Of a stretch of DNA of 64,000 bases, positions 17,399 through 27,072 are shown in pieces. The notes beneath the pieces were generated by a model. It was given only the letters and a program-made list of their open reading frames with translations, had not been told where the DNA came from and searched no databases. The stretch is from Flavobacterium sp. 270 (GTDB lineage Bacteria; Bacteroidota; Bacteroidia; Flavobacteriales; Flavobacteriaceae), in assembly GCF_004368785.1 (NCBI RefSeq), contig NZ_SODM01000002.1, forward strand, positions 434,001 to 498,000, in the 5' to 3' direction. Position numbers and translations under genes: made by a program. The stretch's first letter is position 1, and the number at the start of each line of letters is the position of its first letter.

Positions 17399-18634
17399 CT
17401 AATTATTTTCTGCCTTTGGAACAGCATGCTTTTTCAATGAAAAATAAGCAACAATTGTACTTAATAACATTAAAATACCACCTAATATAAAAGGCGCTCC
17501 GGCAAATTTAAATGGAGCATTTTCATGCGTAAAAAAGTAAAACGTATTTGCCATCATAGGCGGCCCGATAATCGCAGAGGCACTCATTAAACTGGTTAAT
17601 GTTCCCTGAATTTCTCCTTGCTCGCTTGGCAATACTTTACTTGCAATTACAGATTGAAGTGCCGGCCCGGCAATACCGCCAAGGCAATACGGAATTAAAA
17701 TCACAAATATCATCCAGCTTTCTGTTGCAAAAGCAAACAATAACATTCCGATTGTGTATAATGCCAAACCTGTGTAAATACTTTTCTCGTTTCCTAATTT
17801 TGGATTTATCCACCGAATTAAAACTCCTTGTACCAATCCAATTAGTAAACCAATTATTCCTAAAGAAATACCGATCATTCGTTCATCCCAATTAAATTGA
17901 TAAATCGTGTAGAAACTCCAGTTGCTTTGTACGGCATGTCCGCCAACATACAATAAAAACATGGCAGAAATTAATCCGATTAAAGTTGGGTGTTTTTTTA
18001 AGCCTAGAATAGCTCCAATTGGGTTGGCACGCTTCCATTCGAAATTCCTGCGGTTTTCTTTTTTTAAGGATTCAGGTAAAATGAAAAATCCGTATAAAAA
18101 GTTAACCATACACAAAACCGCTGCAGCATAAAACGGAACTCTAGATCCGTACTGACCTAACAATCCGCCAATAACTGGCCCTATAATAAATCCTAAACCA
18201 AAAGCAGCGCCTATTAATCCAAAGTTTTTTGCTCTATTTTCGGCAGTACTCACATCTGCAATATAAGCTGATGCTGTCGTAATACTTGCTCCGGTTACTC
18301 CTGCAATTATTCTTCCGATGAACAACCAAATAATTGTAGGCGAAAAAGCCAATAAAATATAATCTAATGAAAATCCAAAAAGAGAAATCAAAATGATTGG
18401 TCTTCTGCCATATTTATCACTCAAATTTCCAATTACGGGTGCAAATACAAACTGCGTTATCGCATACGCGAAAGTTAACCAGCCGCCAATTTTTGCTGCT
18501 TCACTAATGTCGCCATGAATCAATTCTTCGATTAATTTTGGGATTACAGGAATAATAATTCCCCATCCTGTAATGTCAATTAACATGGTTATGAAAATAA
18601 AACCAATCGCGGCAGATTTATTCTTTTGTAGCAT
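17399..18634 (-). CDS. MFS exporter of the TCR/Tet type
   Basis: 411 residues with about 12 membrane segments. The loop 2-3 signature [19 protein letters not shown] and the motif C region ([21 protein letters not shown]) are those of drug:H+ antiporters of the Tet subfamily. Many chromosomal members carry this label without conferring tetracycline resistance, so no substrate is assigned. It is transcribed leftward after the RND operon, from which an inverted-repeat spacer separates it, and converges on the giant repeat gene. Confidence 0.85.
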   Translation of the reverse strand: MLQKNKSAAIGFIFITMLIDITGWGIIIPVIPKLIEELIHGDISEAAKIGGWLTFAYAITQFVFAPVIGNLSDKYGRRPIILISLFGFSLDYILLAFSPTIIWLFIGRIIAGVTGASITTASAYIADVSTAENRAKNFGLIGAAFGLGFIIGPVIGGLLGQYGSRVPFYAAAVLCMVNFLYGFFILPESLKKENRRNFEWKRANPIGAILGLKKHPTLIGLISAMFLLYVGGHAVQSNWSFYTIYQFNWDERMIGISLGIIGLLIGLVQGVLIRWINPKLGNEKSIYTGLALYTIGMLLFAFATESWMIFVILIPYCLGGIAGPALQSVIASKVLPSEQGEIQGTLTSLMSASAIIGPPMMANTFYFFTHENAPFKFAGAPFILGGILMLLSTIVAYFSLKKHAVPKAENN

Positions 18635-18660
18635 ATTTTTAAAAATTAATTACAAATAAA

Positions 18661-18745
18661 CAAAAAATCCCAAATTCCAATTAAGGAACTTGAGATTTTT
18701 TGTATTTGAAATTCTAATTTGGAATTTGGAATTTCAATATTGAGA
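18661..18745. repeat. Iterated-word inverted repeat between MFS and RND genes
   Basis: An AAAAAATCCCAAATTCC / GGAACTTGAGATTTTTT stem with two mismatches (18663-18701) is followed by TTTGGAATTTGGAATTTC. The same short word and its complement are repeated. It may serve as the efflux operon terminator. Confidence 0.5.
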
Positions 18746-18755
18746 TTTTAAATTC

Positions 18756-21700
18756 TTAGTGTGTATGTTTCGGATTAAAACCGTCTTCACTTAATTCTGT
18801 GTGCTCATAATCAGCAACCATTTCAGCTTCGTAATCGATTTTTTCTCCTTTAGAGAATTTCTGAATTAATTTCTCCATAATGTTATAAATAACCGGAACT
18901 ACAATCAAGGTTAAGAATAAAGAAGAAATCAATCCTCCGATAATTACCCAAGCCAATCCGTTTTTCCACTCAGCTCCTGCTCCAGATGCCAATGCAATTG
19001 GGAACATACCAAATACCATCGCAATTGTTGTCATCAAGATCGGACGTAAACGTGCGTGGTTTGCCTGAATCAATGCTGTTCTGATCGATTCTCCGGCCGC
19101 TCTTCGCTGGTTGGTATAATCGACAAGCATGATCGCGTTCTTACACACCAGACCAATCAACATGATGATACCTAAGATGGTAAAGATATTTAATGAGTTG
19201 TTTGTTAATGCTAATGCTAACATCGCACCAATAAACGAAAGCGGAATTGCAAACAATACTACGAATGGATGCGCGAAACTGTCGTACAAACTCACCATTA
19301 CAAGGTAAACCAAAATAATAGCGGCCAATAAAGCGATTCCTAAAGTACCAAATCCTTCAGATTGGTTCTCTTGGTCACCACCCCAGATATAGTTAACTCC
19401 GGCTGGTTTTTTAAGTTTGTCTAATTTAACCTGCCATTGTTGTACAATTGTTCCAGAAGGAACCCCAACGTTTTGTCCTTTTACCGTTACAGACGCAGAT
19501 TTATCTCTACGCTCTAGCTGGCTAGGTCCAGAACCTTCTGTAATATCTGCAAACTGAGACAATTTAATTTGTTGTCCTGCAGCGTTTACAAAAATCAAAT
19601 TACTTACGTCAGTAATACTTTTTCTGTCGAATGCATTGTACCTAATGTTGATATCGTATTCGTATTCTCCGGCTCTGTATTTACCATCAGTGTTTCCACT
19701 AAAAGCAGTCTGCATGGTAAGACCAACCGTTTGAAGTGTTAATCCTAAAGCAGCCATTTTATCACGGTCCACTTTTACGTTAATTTCAGGGTTTCCGTCC
19801 TCAACCGTTAATTTAATCTCAGTTGTTCCAGGAATAGTACGTAATTCAGCTTCAGCTAATTTAGCAAAAGCCATAGCGCTTTCTGTAGATGGACCTGTTA
19901 CGATCAAACCTAAAGTTGCATCTTCTGCAGTTCCTAAGATACCTACAGGAACGGTTTTTACTTTTGCACCAACTAATACTTTTTCTAACTTACGTTTGAT
20001 TTTTGCTGCATAAACATTCGCATCATCGGTACGATCTTTTTGCTCGATCATTTTTACGTCGATCTCTGCTTTGTATGCCGTAGCCTGAGATGCACCAAAA
20101 CCTTCACTCGTTTGTCCTACAGTTGTAATTTGACTGTGAACATATTCTTGTGATTTTAAAAACGCTTCTGCTTTTTGCGTCATAAAGTTCGTTTGTTCTA
20201 ACGACGCATCTTTTGGCATTTCAATCTGAACTAAGAACTCCCCACTATCAGAAGATGCGAAGAACTCTCCACCGATGAAACCACCGCCCATTAATCCAAT
20301 TGTAGAAGCAAAGAATAATACCACTACAACTAAAATGGTTTTAATATAGTGATCTAAACACCAAGTTAATAATCCTGAAACCCAGTCCGTAAAACGAGTT
20401 AAATAATTTTCGAAACCAAGAATAATTCTTCCAAATAAATTCTTTCCTTCAATATGCTCTAATTTACCATAACGAGATGATAACCAAGGAATAATTGTAA
20501 ATGAAGCTAAAAGCGACAATAAAGTTGATATAATTACAGTTACACAGAATTGTGTAATAATATTAGAAACCAATCCAGAACTCATCGCGATTGGCAAGAA
20601 CACCACCACAATTACTAATGTAATAGAAGTTACCGTTCCACCAATTTCGGCAGTACCATCATACGAAGCACGAATTCTGCTCTTACCCATTTCCATGTGT
20701 CGGTAAATATTCTCGAGGACCACAATCGCATCATCGACCAGAATACCAACCACAAGAGACAATCCTAATAAACTCATTAAGTTTAAAGTATAGCCCATTA
20801 AATAAATACCGATGAAAGTTGCAATCAACGATGCAGGAATAGATACCATTACAATTAATGAGTTTCTAATACTGTGAAGGAAGAACAACATTACAAAGGC
20901 AACAAGTACAACCGCGATTAATAAATCGTGTACAACAGAATCTGCAGCTTCAAGTGTAAATATTGTACTGTCTTTTGCAACTTCTAATTTTAACTGGTTT
21001 GATTTATAATCTTTTTCAAGAGTAGCAATCGTTTTTAATAACTGCTCACTTACCGCAACGGCATTGGCATCTGATTGTTTTACGATTTGTAAAACGATCG
21101 CGCTTTTTTGATCTACACGAGAAATTTTCTCTGCAATTTTCTGAGTATCCTGAACATCGGCAATTTCGCCTAAACGAATCTGAATTCCGTTTTGAGAAGA
21201 AACTACTAAGTTTCTTAATTCATCAACACTTTTATATTTACCCGCTAAACGAATTAATATTTTTTGATTTCTAGTTTGGATATTTCCTGTTGGGAAATCT
21301 AAGTTTGATGTTAAAATATTTTGCTGGACTTGCGGAACAGACAATCCGTAACCCTGCATTTTTACAGCATCAAGATTTACCTGAATTTCACGCTCAGAAC
21401 CACCAATAATATTTACCTGCGCCACACCTTGGACACGAGATAAAATAGGAGCGATTTTTTTGTCAATTAAGTCATAAAAAGCGGCTTCGTCCATTTTTCC
21501 GTTAGCACCAAGCGTCATAATTGGTAAATCACTCAGCGAGAATTTGGTTAGCGCCGGCGTTTTTACATCATCTGGCAAATCACTAATAATCGCATTAATT
21601 TTTCGCTGTGCATCATTCAAAGAGAAATCCACTTTTGCGTTAGATGTCAGAGTAATCGAAACGATAGATAAACTTTCGTACGATTTCGAGTCAATTTTCT

Positions 21701-21932
21701 TGACATTCTCCAGAGACCCAATCGCATCTTCAATTTTCTTTGTTACGGTATTTTCAACCTCACTTGGAGAAGCTCCAGGATAGATTGTAGAAATTGTAAT
21801 AACGTTTTGTTCAAATTTCGGGATCAGCTCATAGCCCAATTGGCTGTAACTGAACAATCCACCAAGTGTCAGAATTGTAAACAATACAATTACTAACGAC
21901 GGACGTTTTATGGATATTTCGGCTAATTTCAT
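18756..21932 (-). CDS. RND multidrug efflux permease (AcrB/HAE1 type)
   Basis: 1058 residues, full length for the family. The N-terminal cytoplasmic start and TM1 (SIKRPSLVIVLFTILTLGG) are followed by the first porter domain (YPGASPSEVENTVTKKIE). TM4 carries the proton-relay aspartates in GILVDDAIVVLEN. The second half repeats the layout, with GIIMLIGLVCKNAIMLVDY in TM10. It forms the inner-membrane pump of a tripartite system with the MFP and TolC genes upstream in the same leftward operon, and would export drugs or other amphiphiles using the proton gradient. Substrate unknown. Confidence 0.95.
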   Translation of the reverse strand: MKLAEISIKRPSLVIVLFTILTLGGLFSYSQLGYELIPKFEQNVITISTIYPGASPSEVENTVTKKIEDAIGSLENVKKIDSKSYESLSIVSITLTSNAKVDFSLNDAQRKINAIISDLPDDVKTPALTKFSLSDLPIMTLGANGKMDEAAFYDLIDKKIAPILSRVQGVAQVNIIGGSEREIQVNLDAVKMQGYGLSVPQVQQNILTSNLDFPTGNIQTRNQKILIRLAGKYKSVDELRNLVVSSQNGIQIRLGEIADVQDTQKIAEKISRVDQKSAIVLQIVKQSDANAVAVSEQLLKTIATLEKDYKSNQLKLEVAKDSTIFTLEAADSVVHDLLIAVVLVAFVMLFFLHSIRNSLIVMVSIPASLIATFIGIYLMGYTLNLMSLLGLSLVVGILVDDAIVVLENIYRHMEMGKSRIRASYDGTAEIGGTVTSITLVIVVVFLPIAMSSGLVSNIITQFCVTVIISTLLSLLASFTIIPWLSSRYGKLEHIEGKNLFGRIILGFENYLTRFTDWVSGLLTWCLDHYIKTILVVVVLFFASTIGLMGGGFIGGEFFASSDSGEFLVQIEMPKDASLEQTNFMTQKAEAFLKSQEYVHSQITTVGQTSEGFGASQATAYKAEIDVKMIEQKDRTDDANVYAAKIKRKLEKVLVGAKVKTVPVGILGTAEDATLGLIVTGPSTESAMAFAKLAEAELRTIPGTTEIKLTVEDGNPEINVKVDRDKMAALGLTLQTVGLTMQTAFSGNTDGKYRAGEYEYDINIRYNAFDRKSITDVSNLIFVNAAGQQIKLSQFADITEGSGPSQLERRDKSASVTVKGQNVGVPSGTIVQQWQVKLDKLKKPAGVNYIWGGDQENQSEGFGTLGIALLAAIILVYLVMVSLYDSFAHPFVVLFAIPLSFIGAMLALALTNNSLNIFTILGIIMLIGLVCKNAIMLVDYTNQRRAAGESIRTALIQANHARLRPILMTTIAMVFGMFPIALASGAGAEWKNGLAWVIIGGLISSLFLTLIVVPVIYNIMEKLIQKFSKGEKIDYEAEMVADYEHTELSEDGFNPKHTH

Positions 21933-21940
21933 ATGTTTTT

Positions 21941-22025
21941 TTATTAAGTCGTTAGTTTTTAAGTCCTGAGTTCCTAGTCGTTATTTAATGCTAACGACTA
22001 AGTACTCTGTACTAATAACTAATTA
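21941..22025. repeat. Iterated-word inverted repeat inside the efflux operon
   Basis: AAGTCGTTAG and TAGTCGTTA words on the left are matched by CTAACGACTAAG and related words on the right, separated by a few bases (TTTAATG). It fills nearly the whole MFP-RND spacer. Confidence 0.6.
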
Positions 22026-22028
22026 CTC

Positions 22029-23096
22029 TTATTTAATAATTTCTACTGTATTTCCGTCTTGTAAGTTAATCTGACCAGTCACGATTACTTTTTCTCCGTC
22101 AGTTAAACCATTGATGATTTCAACCTGATCTCCTAAAATTCTTCCAGCAGTTACTTTTCTTAATTTTGCTACACCGTTTTGAGCTACAAAGATTTCGTTG
22201 CTGCTTACACTTCCAACAAATGCGTTTCTAGGTACAACCATCAAATGTTGTTTTTGTTGGTTTGATGCAAAATTTGCAGTTCCGTACATACCCGCTTTTA
22301 GGTCGTTGTTTGTGTTGTTTGTAATTTCGATTTCAACTGGGAAATTTAAAGACGCGTCTGCTTTTGCAGCAATAAAAGTAATTTTTCCAGAAAAAGTTTT
22401 ATCAGGATAAACACTAGCCGTTACATTAATATGATTTCCTAGTTTTAAGCTTGCCACTTGGTTTTCATTTACAGTAACTGTCAGTTTTAATTTAGAAACA
22501 TTTACAATATCAAACAAAGCAGTAGCTGGCGTTGCTGCTAAAATAGATCCTGGCTCAATGTATTTTTTATTAATAAAACCATTAATTGGTGCTTTTACTT
22601 TAGTATCACCAACATTAATATTAGCTTGTGTAAGGCTTGACTGAGCATTTGTCATCGCCAATTTTGCCTGATCTAATTGTTGTTTTGTAACACCACCCGT
22701 TTTAAAAGCATTTTCGTATCTGCTGTAATCCGATTTAGCGTTTTGATAAACTGCTTGTGCTTGTTGTGCATTAACATTTATTACATCACCTCTTACAGTT
22801 AATAAAGCTTGTCCAACTCTTACATAATCTCCTTCTTTAACTAAAACGTTGATTACTTTTCCAGATTTTTCTGCAGAGAAAGTCAATTCCTGAATTGGCT
22901 CAAAATTTCCGTTTGCAACAAAGTCTAATGAAACTTCTTCTGTTTTTACATCAGAAACTTTTACAGAAACTGCCGCATTTTTTTCGGCAACGATATCTGT
23001 TTTTGCTTTATTCTTTTTCTTATTATTATTTAAGACATATCCAATCACACCCAAAGCTGCGATTATGATTACGATTGTTATAATAGTTTTCTTCAT
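22029..23096 (-). CDS. Efflux periplasmic adaptor (HlyD/MFP family)
   Basis: 355 residues. An N-terminal membrane anchor (TIITIVIIIAALGVIGYVL) is followed by a biotinyl-lipoyl-like half (GKVINVLVKEGDYVRVGQALL), a short coiled-coil hairpin at about 120-165 (AQAVYQNAKSDYSRYENAF; AKLAMTNAQSSLTQANI), the second lipoyl half (VKAPINGFINKKYIEPGS), a beta-barrel domain and a membrane-proximal domain. It links the RND pump to the TolC channel. The 9-bp gap to the TolC gene and the leftward orientation show operon membership; a repeat-filled spacer of 96 bp separates it from the pump gene. Confidence 0.93.
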   Translation of the reverse strand: MKKTIITIVIIIAALGVIGYVLNNNKKKNKAKTDIVAEKNAAVSVKVSDVKTEEVSLDFVANGNFEPIQELTFSAEKSGKVINVLVKEGDYVRVGQALLTVRGDVINVNAQQAQAVYQNAKSDYSRYENAFKTGGVTKQQLDQAKLAMTNAQSSLTQANINVGDTKVKAPINGFINKKYIEPGSILAATPATALFDIVNVSKLKLTVTVNENQVASLKLGNHINVTASVYPDKTFSGKITFIAAKADASLNFPVEIEITNNTNNDLKAGMYGTANFASNQQKQHLMVVPRNAFVGSVSSNEIFVAQNGVAKLRKVTAGRILGDQVEIINGLTDGEKVIVTGQINLQDGNTVEIIK

Positions 23097-23105
23097 TGTA
23101 ATTAG

Positions 23106-24440
23106 TTATTTAATAAGAGATTTAAGTTCGCCTTTTGATTTAATTAGTGCTACTTCGGCAATTTTATAATTTAAAACTGCTCTGGTATAGTTATTTTGAG
23201 CTTCCAGAGATGCATTTTCAGAATCTAATAAATCTGTTAATGATGCTAATCCCTGAAGGTAATTGTTTTTTGTATTGTCTAAAATTTCTTTAGCCAATCT
23301 CATATTTTCTTTTTGATTCTCGATAGTTACAAGATTATTCTCCATTTGCGTTATTGCATTTCTATAATCTAAATCAAGAGAAAGTTTAGTGTCTTTAATA
23401 TCTTCCTGAAGCGATCTGATTTGTACATCTGCTTGTCTAACTTTAGCACGAGTTCCAAAACCTGTAAAGATTGGTACGTGTAAGTTTAATCCAATTGCAG
23501 AATAATCAGACCAGTAAACTCCATCAGCAGGTTTTGCAAACCAAGGAAATTGAGGTCCCTGACCAATATAGTTATAACCTGCAGTTAAAGATAGTGTTGG
23601 ATAATATCCTGCTTCAACAGCTTTTTTATTGTATACCAAAAGCTCTTCTTGTTTTTTCAAAAGCAGATATTCTGTTCTGTTTTCAATATTTGGCTCTTGA
23701 GTTAATGCAGCCGGAACAACTTCAAATTCTTCTTTTGGCAATACGATTTGAGTTTCAATAGGCATTCCCATATAAAACTTTAAAGCATTTTCCTGTAATG
23801 TAATTTGATTTTTAATTTGCTGACGTTCTGTATCAATGTTAGACATTTTTACTACAATACGATCCAAGTCAATTTTTTTAGCTAAACCATTGTCAAATTG
23901 TCCCTTTACGATATCACGAACTTTTGTCGTATTCACAAAATTACTGTCTAGTAAAACTAATCTTTCTTGCTGTACATAAACAGAATAATAGTTATTAGCA
24001 ACTCTTTCAATTACTTGTTCTTCTGTTAATTGATCGTTTATTTGATAAAATTCACGAGTAGATCTTGCTGCTTTTAATCCTGTAAAAACAGATTGATCAA
24101 ATATTGCCTGAGTTAATGAAAGTCCGGCATTTGATGTAAACTTTTGACCAAATGCTGCCTGAATTGTTGTTCCTGGCTGACCAAATCCTGCTCCGTCAAT
24201 AACAGTTGTCTGAATAACTGGATTGTACGTTATGTTTCCGTTTGCAGAAATTTGAGGTAATGCTCTCGAGCGTACTTCCTGAATTTTATATTCACTGTTT
24301 TCAACCTCCAGCTTCGACTTTTTAGCGTCTGACTTATTCTGAAGCGCGTAGTTAATCGCGTCCTTTAAGGTTAGAGTGGTTACTTGTGCGTTGGCAGACA
24401 AGCCAATTGTACACAAAAATATAAGAATGACTCTTTTCAT
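23106..24440 (-). CDS. TolC family outer-membrane efflux channel
   Basis: 444 residues with a signal peptide (MKRVILIFLCTIGLSANA). Two OEP repeats are visible: the first begins LTLKDAINYALQNKSDAKKS and the second starts near residue 230, with long helices (RLAKEILDNTKNNYLQGLASLTDLLDSE, shown here only in outline) and the family's GLASLTDLLD motif near the C-terminus. It forms the outer-membrane duct for the RND pump. It lies first of the three structural genes, 72 bp after the tetR stop codon. Confidence 0.93.
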   Translation of the reverse strand: MKRVILIFLCTIGLSANAQVTTLTLKDAINYALQNKSDAKKSKLEVENSEYKIQEVRSRALPQISANGNITYNPVIQTTVIDGAGFGQPGTTIQAAFGQKFTSNAGLSLTQAIFDQSVFTGLKAARSTREFYQINDQLTEEQVIERVANNYYSVYVQQERLVLLDSNFVNTTKVRDIVKGQFDNGLAKKIDLDRIVVKMSNIDTERQQIKNQITLQENALKFYMGMPIETQIVLPKEEFEVVPAALTQEPNIENRTEYLLLKKQEELLVYNKKAVEAGYYPTLSLTAGYNYIGQGPQFPWFAKPADGVYWSDYSAIGLNLHVPIFTGFGTRAKVRQADVQIRSLQEDIKDTKLSLDLDYRNAITQMENNLVTIENQKENMRLAKEILDNTKNNYLQGLASLTDLLDSENASLEAQNNYTRAVLNYKIAEVALIKSKGELKSLIK

Positions 24441-24512
24441 AGTTACAATTTATTTTTAAAGTTGAATATCTCCATCTTCCTTTTAGATATTATGGCGATT
24501 TTTTGATGATGA

Positions 24513-25112
24513 TTAATTATTGATTCTTTTAAGCTGTTTTTCCAGTTCTAGTATTCCTAAAGGAGTAGACATTGCTCTGGTATGATATTCTAAAGCTTCT
24601 AATTCTAATTGCTGTGATTCTTTGTCTGAGACTGTAGTTTCGTTAATGTTAAAAATTAACGTGTAATAAAATCTCACATATACATCTATGTTCAAATCTG
24701 CTCTGTATAATTTTTCGCGGATTCCTTTTTCGATGTTTTCTCTAAACCATTGACTGCAGAGATCAATTTCTTCAGTCATTATTTTTTGGTAGATTTCTGG
24801 GTAATGTTTTTTTAGCTGATAGATTGGCGAAGAATCAATACTGTTTTTAAACATTTCACAAAACATTTCGCGAATCTCAAAATTCTCATGAATAGCATTG
24901 TGATTTTTGGCCACTATTGTATCGATAACTTCATGTACCTGTTTATGAACTACTTCAGTACTTTCCTCTATTAAAACTTCTTTATTACAGAAATATTTGT
25001 AAATCGTTTTTTTAGAAATACACATTTCACCTGCAATATCATCCATCGTAACACTTTTAAAACCAAGTTTTAAAAACAATTCGCTGGCCTTTGCTATGAT
25101 TTTATCTTTCAT
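24513..25112 (-). CDS. TetR/AcrR family repressor of the efflux operon
   Basis: 199 residues from ATG 25112; an ATG at 25130 is possible, but the -7 box at 25133-25140 would then leave it at or before the transcription start. The N-terminal helix-turn-helix is clear (VTMDDIAGEMCISKKTIYKYF). The C-terminal helical domain, about 60-199, would bind the inducer and form the dimer. Three 28-bp palindromes GGAAACT-N14-AGTTTCC lie before this gene and before yceI, so it probably represses both its own promoter and the operon promoter. Inducer unknown. Confidence 0.9.
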   Translation of the reverse strand: MKDKIIAKASELFLKLGFKSVTMDDIAGEMCISKKTIYKYFCNKEVLIEESTEVVHKQVHEVIDTIVAKNHNAIHENFEIREMFCEMFKNSIDSSPIYQLKKHYPEIYQKIMTEEIDLCSQWFRENIEKGIREKLYRADLNIDVYVRFYYTLIFNINETTVSDKESQQLELEALEYHTRAMSTPLGILELEKQLKRINN

Positions 25113-25132
25113 TTTAATTCCGAATTGCATTA

Positions 25133-25140
25133 CAAATATA
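25133..25140 (-). promoter_or_regulatory. -7 box TATATTTG of tetR
   Basis: TAnnTTTG match on the minus strand directly before the first tetR ATG; no good TTG -33 is visible. It is adjacent to operator C, which fits autoregulation. Confidence 0.5.
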
Positions 25141-25144
25141 AATC

Positions 25145-25172
25145 GGAAACTTAAATTCTAAAAACAGTTTCC
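25145..25172. promoter_or_regulatory. Operator C, GGAAACT-N14-AGTTTCC
   Basis: Perfect 7-bp half-sites whose centres are 21 bp apart (two helical turns), between yceI and tetR. Identical in half-sites and spacing to operators A and B. Confidence 0.7.
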
Positions 25173-25218
25173 TTTATAAATGTAATATTTTTACATTAAT
25201 TTATTAAGAGCGTAAGAT

Positions 25219-25740
25219 TTATATGCTAAATTCTAAGTTTGCAATCAGTTTAATATCTTTTCCTAGAGCCAAACCTCCGTTATGGTTAAAAGAATTATAA
25301 TCCAATCCAAAATCCTGACGTTTGATATCTCCTTTAATTTCAAAAGCAACTTTTCGCTCACCATTGTATGTATTCACACCAATAAACTCAGCATCAAGTT
25401 CTACCACTTTAGTAACATCTTTTATAGTTAAATCTCCTTTAAAAAAATTGATGTTATTATTCACCTTTTGAAATGAGGTAGATTTAAAACTTATAATCGG
25501 ATGCTCATTTACATCAAAAAGATCCTGAAGCTGTAAATACGTATCGATTTGCTGAAAACTATCATTTTTGTTATTAATATCTAAAGAAAACTCAACCGAT
25601 GCATCTTCAATTTCATTGTCTTCAATATCCACATGTCCGCCAAACTTATTTGAAGTTCCACCTAAATAAGCAATTATAGAGTGTCTCATTTTAATTAAAA
25701 CATCTGATTGGCTAGAATCTAAAGTCCATGTTGTTTTCAT
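25219..25740 (-). CDS. Cytoplasmic YceI-like protein
   Basis: 173 residues forming one YceI-type lipocalin-like beta-barrel (WTLDSSQSDVLIKMRHSII; FKGDLTIKDVTKVVELDAEF; the closing IKLIANLEFSI). Known members bind isoprenoid lipids in a hydrophobic pocket; some are secreted, but this one has no signal peptide. It is the first gene of the leftward yceI-tetR-tolC-MFP-RND unit and lies directly behind the regulated promoter. It may bind a lipid or the inducer of the efflux system; that role is inferred. Confidence 0.88.
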   Translation of the reverse strand: MKTTWTLDSSQSDVLIKMRHSIIAYLGGTSNKFGGHVDIEDNEIEDASVEFSLDINNKNDSFQQIDTYLQLQDLFDVNEHPIISFKSTSFQKVNNNINFFKGDLTIKDVTKVVELDAEFIGVNTYNGERKVAFEIKGDIKRQDFGLDYNSFNHNGGLALGKDIKLIANLEFSI

Positions 25741-25784
25741 AATATTGGCATTTGTTTAGTTTATAAACTTCTAAACTGGTTCTT

Positions 25785-25812
25785 GGAAACTTTTTTAGTG
25801 TTTCGAGTTTCC
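25785..25812. promoter_or_regulatory. Operator A, GGAAACT-N14-AGTTTCC
   Basis: Perfect half-sites, located about +5 to +32 relative to the predicted yceI transcription start. Confidence 0.7.
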
Positions 25813-25823
25813 AATTAAAAATG

Positions 25824-25853
25824 CAAATATAAACAGGAAACTTTAAACACCAA
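25824..25853 (-). promoter_or_regulatory. yceI promoter TTG-N19-TATATTTG
   Basis: On the minus strand, TTG (25853-25851) and TATATTTG (25831-25824) match the Bacteroidota -33/-7 consensus. Operator B covers the -33 and spacer and operator A lies just past the start, as expected for repression. Confidence 0.7.
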
Positions 25854-25863
25854 GAAAGTTTCC
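25836..25863. promoter_or_regulatory. Operator B, GGAAACT-N14-AGTTTCC
   Basis: Perfect half-sites overlapping the yceI -33 box; 51 bp from operator A. Confidence 0.7.
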
Positions 25864-25960
25864 AAGTTTTTTTTTGAAAAATTTTAACAGCTCCAAAAAA
25901 GACATTTCTAAAACTATTTTTCGTTTTCATTTATTAAAGCAATAATTCATATTTGAATTG

Positions 25961-25968
25961 TATCTTTG
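25961..25968 (+). promoter_or_regulatory. -7 box TATCTTTG of the polyprenyl synthase gene
   Basis: TAnnTTTG match; a TTG that could be read as a start at 25966 is part of this box, so the ATG at 25996 is preferred. Confidence 0.5.
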
Positions 25969-25995
25969 AGCCTCGTAAATCAGATTTTCATTTTT

Positions 25996-26970
25996 ATGCA
26001 CGATATTAGTCAGTACCAGGATTTCTTCATCACTTATTTAAAGAATCAAAACATACAGAAAGAACCCAAAAACCTTTATGAACCTATAGATTATATATTA
26101 GGTCTTGGCGGTAAACGTATGCGTCCGGTATTAACTTTAATGGCAGCAGAAGTTTTTGATGCGAATTACGAAACAGCACTTCCGGCAGCAATGGCGGTTG
26201 AGGTTTTTCATAATTTTTCGCTTGTTCATGATGATATTATGGATGATGCGCCTTTAAGAAGAGGACAAGAAACCGTACACGAAAAATGGGATCTTAATAC
26301 CGGAATACTGTCTGGAGACGCGATGCTTATTCTGGCGTACCAATATTTTGAGCAATACGAACCTATTATTTTTAGGGACTTAGCCAAATTATTCAGCAAA
26401 ACTGCTTTAGAAGTTTGCGAAGGCCAGCAATGGGATGTAGATTTTGAAAAAAGAAATGATGTTACGATTCCCGAATATCTAAAAATGATCGAATATAAAA
26501 CGGCTGTTTTGGTTGCCGCTGCCATGAAAATGGGTGCAATTGTTGCCAAAACTTCTGAAAAAGACGGTGATTTAATTTATGATTTCGGACTTAATTTAGG
26601 TTTGGCTTTTCAGCTTCAAGACGATTATCTGGATGCTTTTGGAGATCCGGAAACTTTTGGAAAACAAGTTGGAGGTGACATTATCGAAAACAAAAAAACC
26701 TATTTATATCTGAAAGCTATTGCGTTTTCTTCGACGGAAAAAGCAGTTGAATTGAAAGATTTATTCACTTTAAAATTAGAAGATAATTTAAACAAAATAG
26801 AAACTGCTAAAGCTATTTTTAATGAATCAGGCGCTTCAAAAGCAACTCAGGATGCTATAGAAATGTATACTTTTAAAGCTTTTGAAACTTTAGAAAAAAT
26901 GGACATCAACGCAGAAAAGAAGAACATTCTAAGAACTTTCGGCGAAAATTTAATGGGCCGTAAAGTGTAA
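25996..26970 (+). CDS. Polyprenyl diphosphate synthase (trans-isoprenyl)
   Basis: 324 residues from ATG 25996. The first Asp-rich motif is LVHDDIMDDAPLRRG and the second LQDDYLDAFGD, with GGKRMRP near the N-terminus for IPP binding. It condenses isopentenyl diphosphate with allylic diphosphates in the cytoplasm to make the side chain of menaquinone or a related chain. Chain length cannot be read reliably; the length resembles the medium/long-chain bacterial enzymes. It has its own promoter-like box and is divergent from the yceI operon. A small unknown gene follows after an inverted-repeat spacer. Confidence 0.92.
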   Translation: MHDISQYQDFFITYLKNQNIQKEPKNLYEPIDYILGLGGKRMRPVLTLMAAEVFDANYETALPAAMAVEVFHNFSLVHDDIMDDAPLRRGQETVHEKWDLNTGILSGDAMLILAYQYFEQYEPIIFRDLAKLFSKTALEVCEGQQWDVDFEKRNDVTIPEYLKMIEYKTAVLVAAAMKMGAIVAKTSEKDGDLIYDFGLNLGLAFQLQDDYLDAFGDPETFGKQVGGDIIENKKTYLYLKAIAFSSTEKAVELKDLFTLKLEDNLNKIETAKAIFNESGASKATQDAIEMYTFKAFETLEKMDINAEKKNILRTFGENLMGRKV

Positions 26971-26972
26971 AA

Positions 26973-27066
26973 AATCCAATATCAATGACAATTACAAAAT
27001 TCAATTTCAATAATTGAAATAATATTTAAAATTGGCATTGATTTTTGAAATTGATATTGTAATTGA
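26973..27066. repeat. Iterated-word inverted repeat
   Basis: CCAATATCAATGACAATTAC on the left is matched by AAATTGATATTGTAATTG on the right, with CAATTTCAATAATTGAAA in the middle. It fills the whole spacer between two co-oriented genes. Confidence 0.6.
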
Positions 27067-27072
27067 TTAATT

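Noticed and set aside
17399..18634. Tetracycline resistance gene
   Set aside because: Only the general TCR/Tet motifs of the MFS family are seen; chromosomal exporters of this type often have other substrates.
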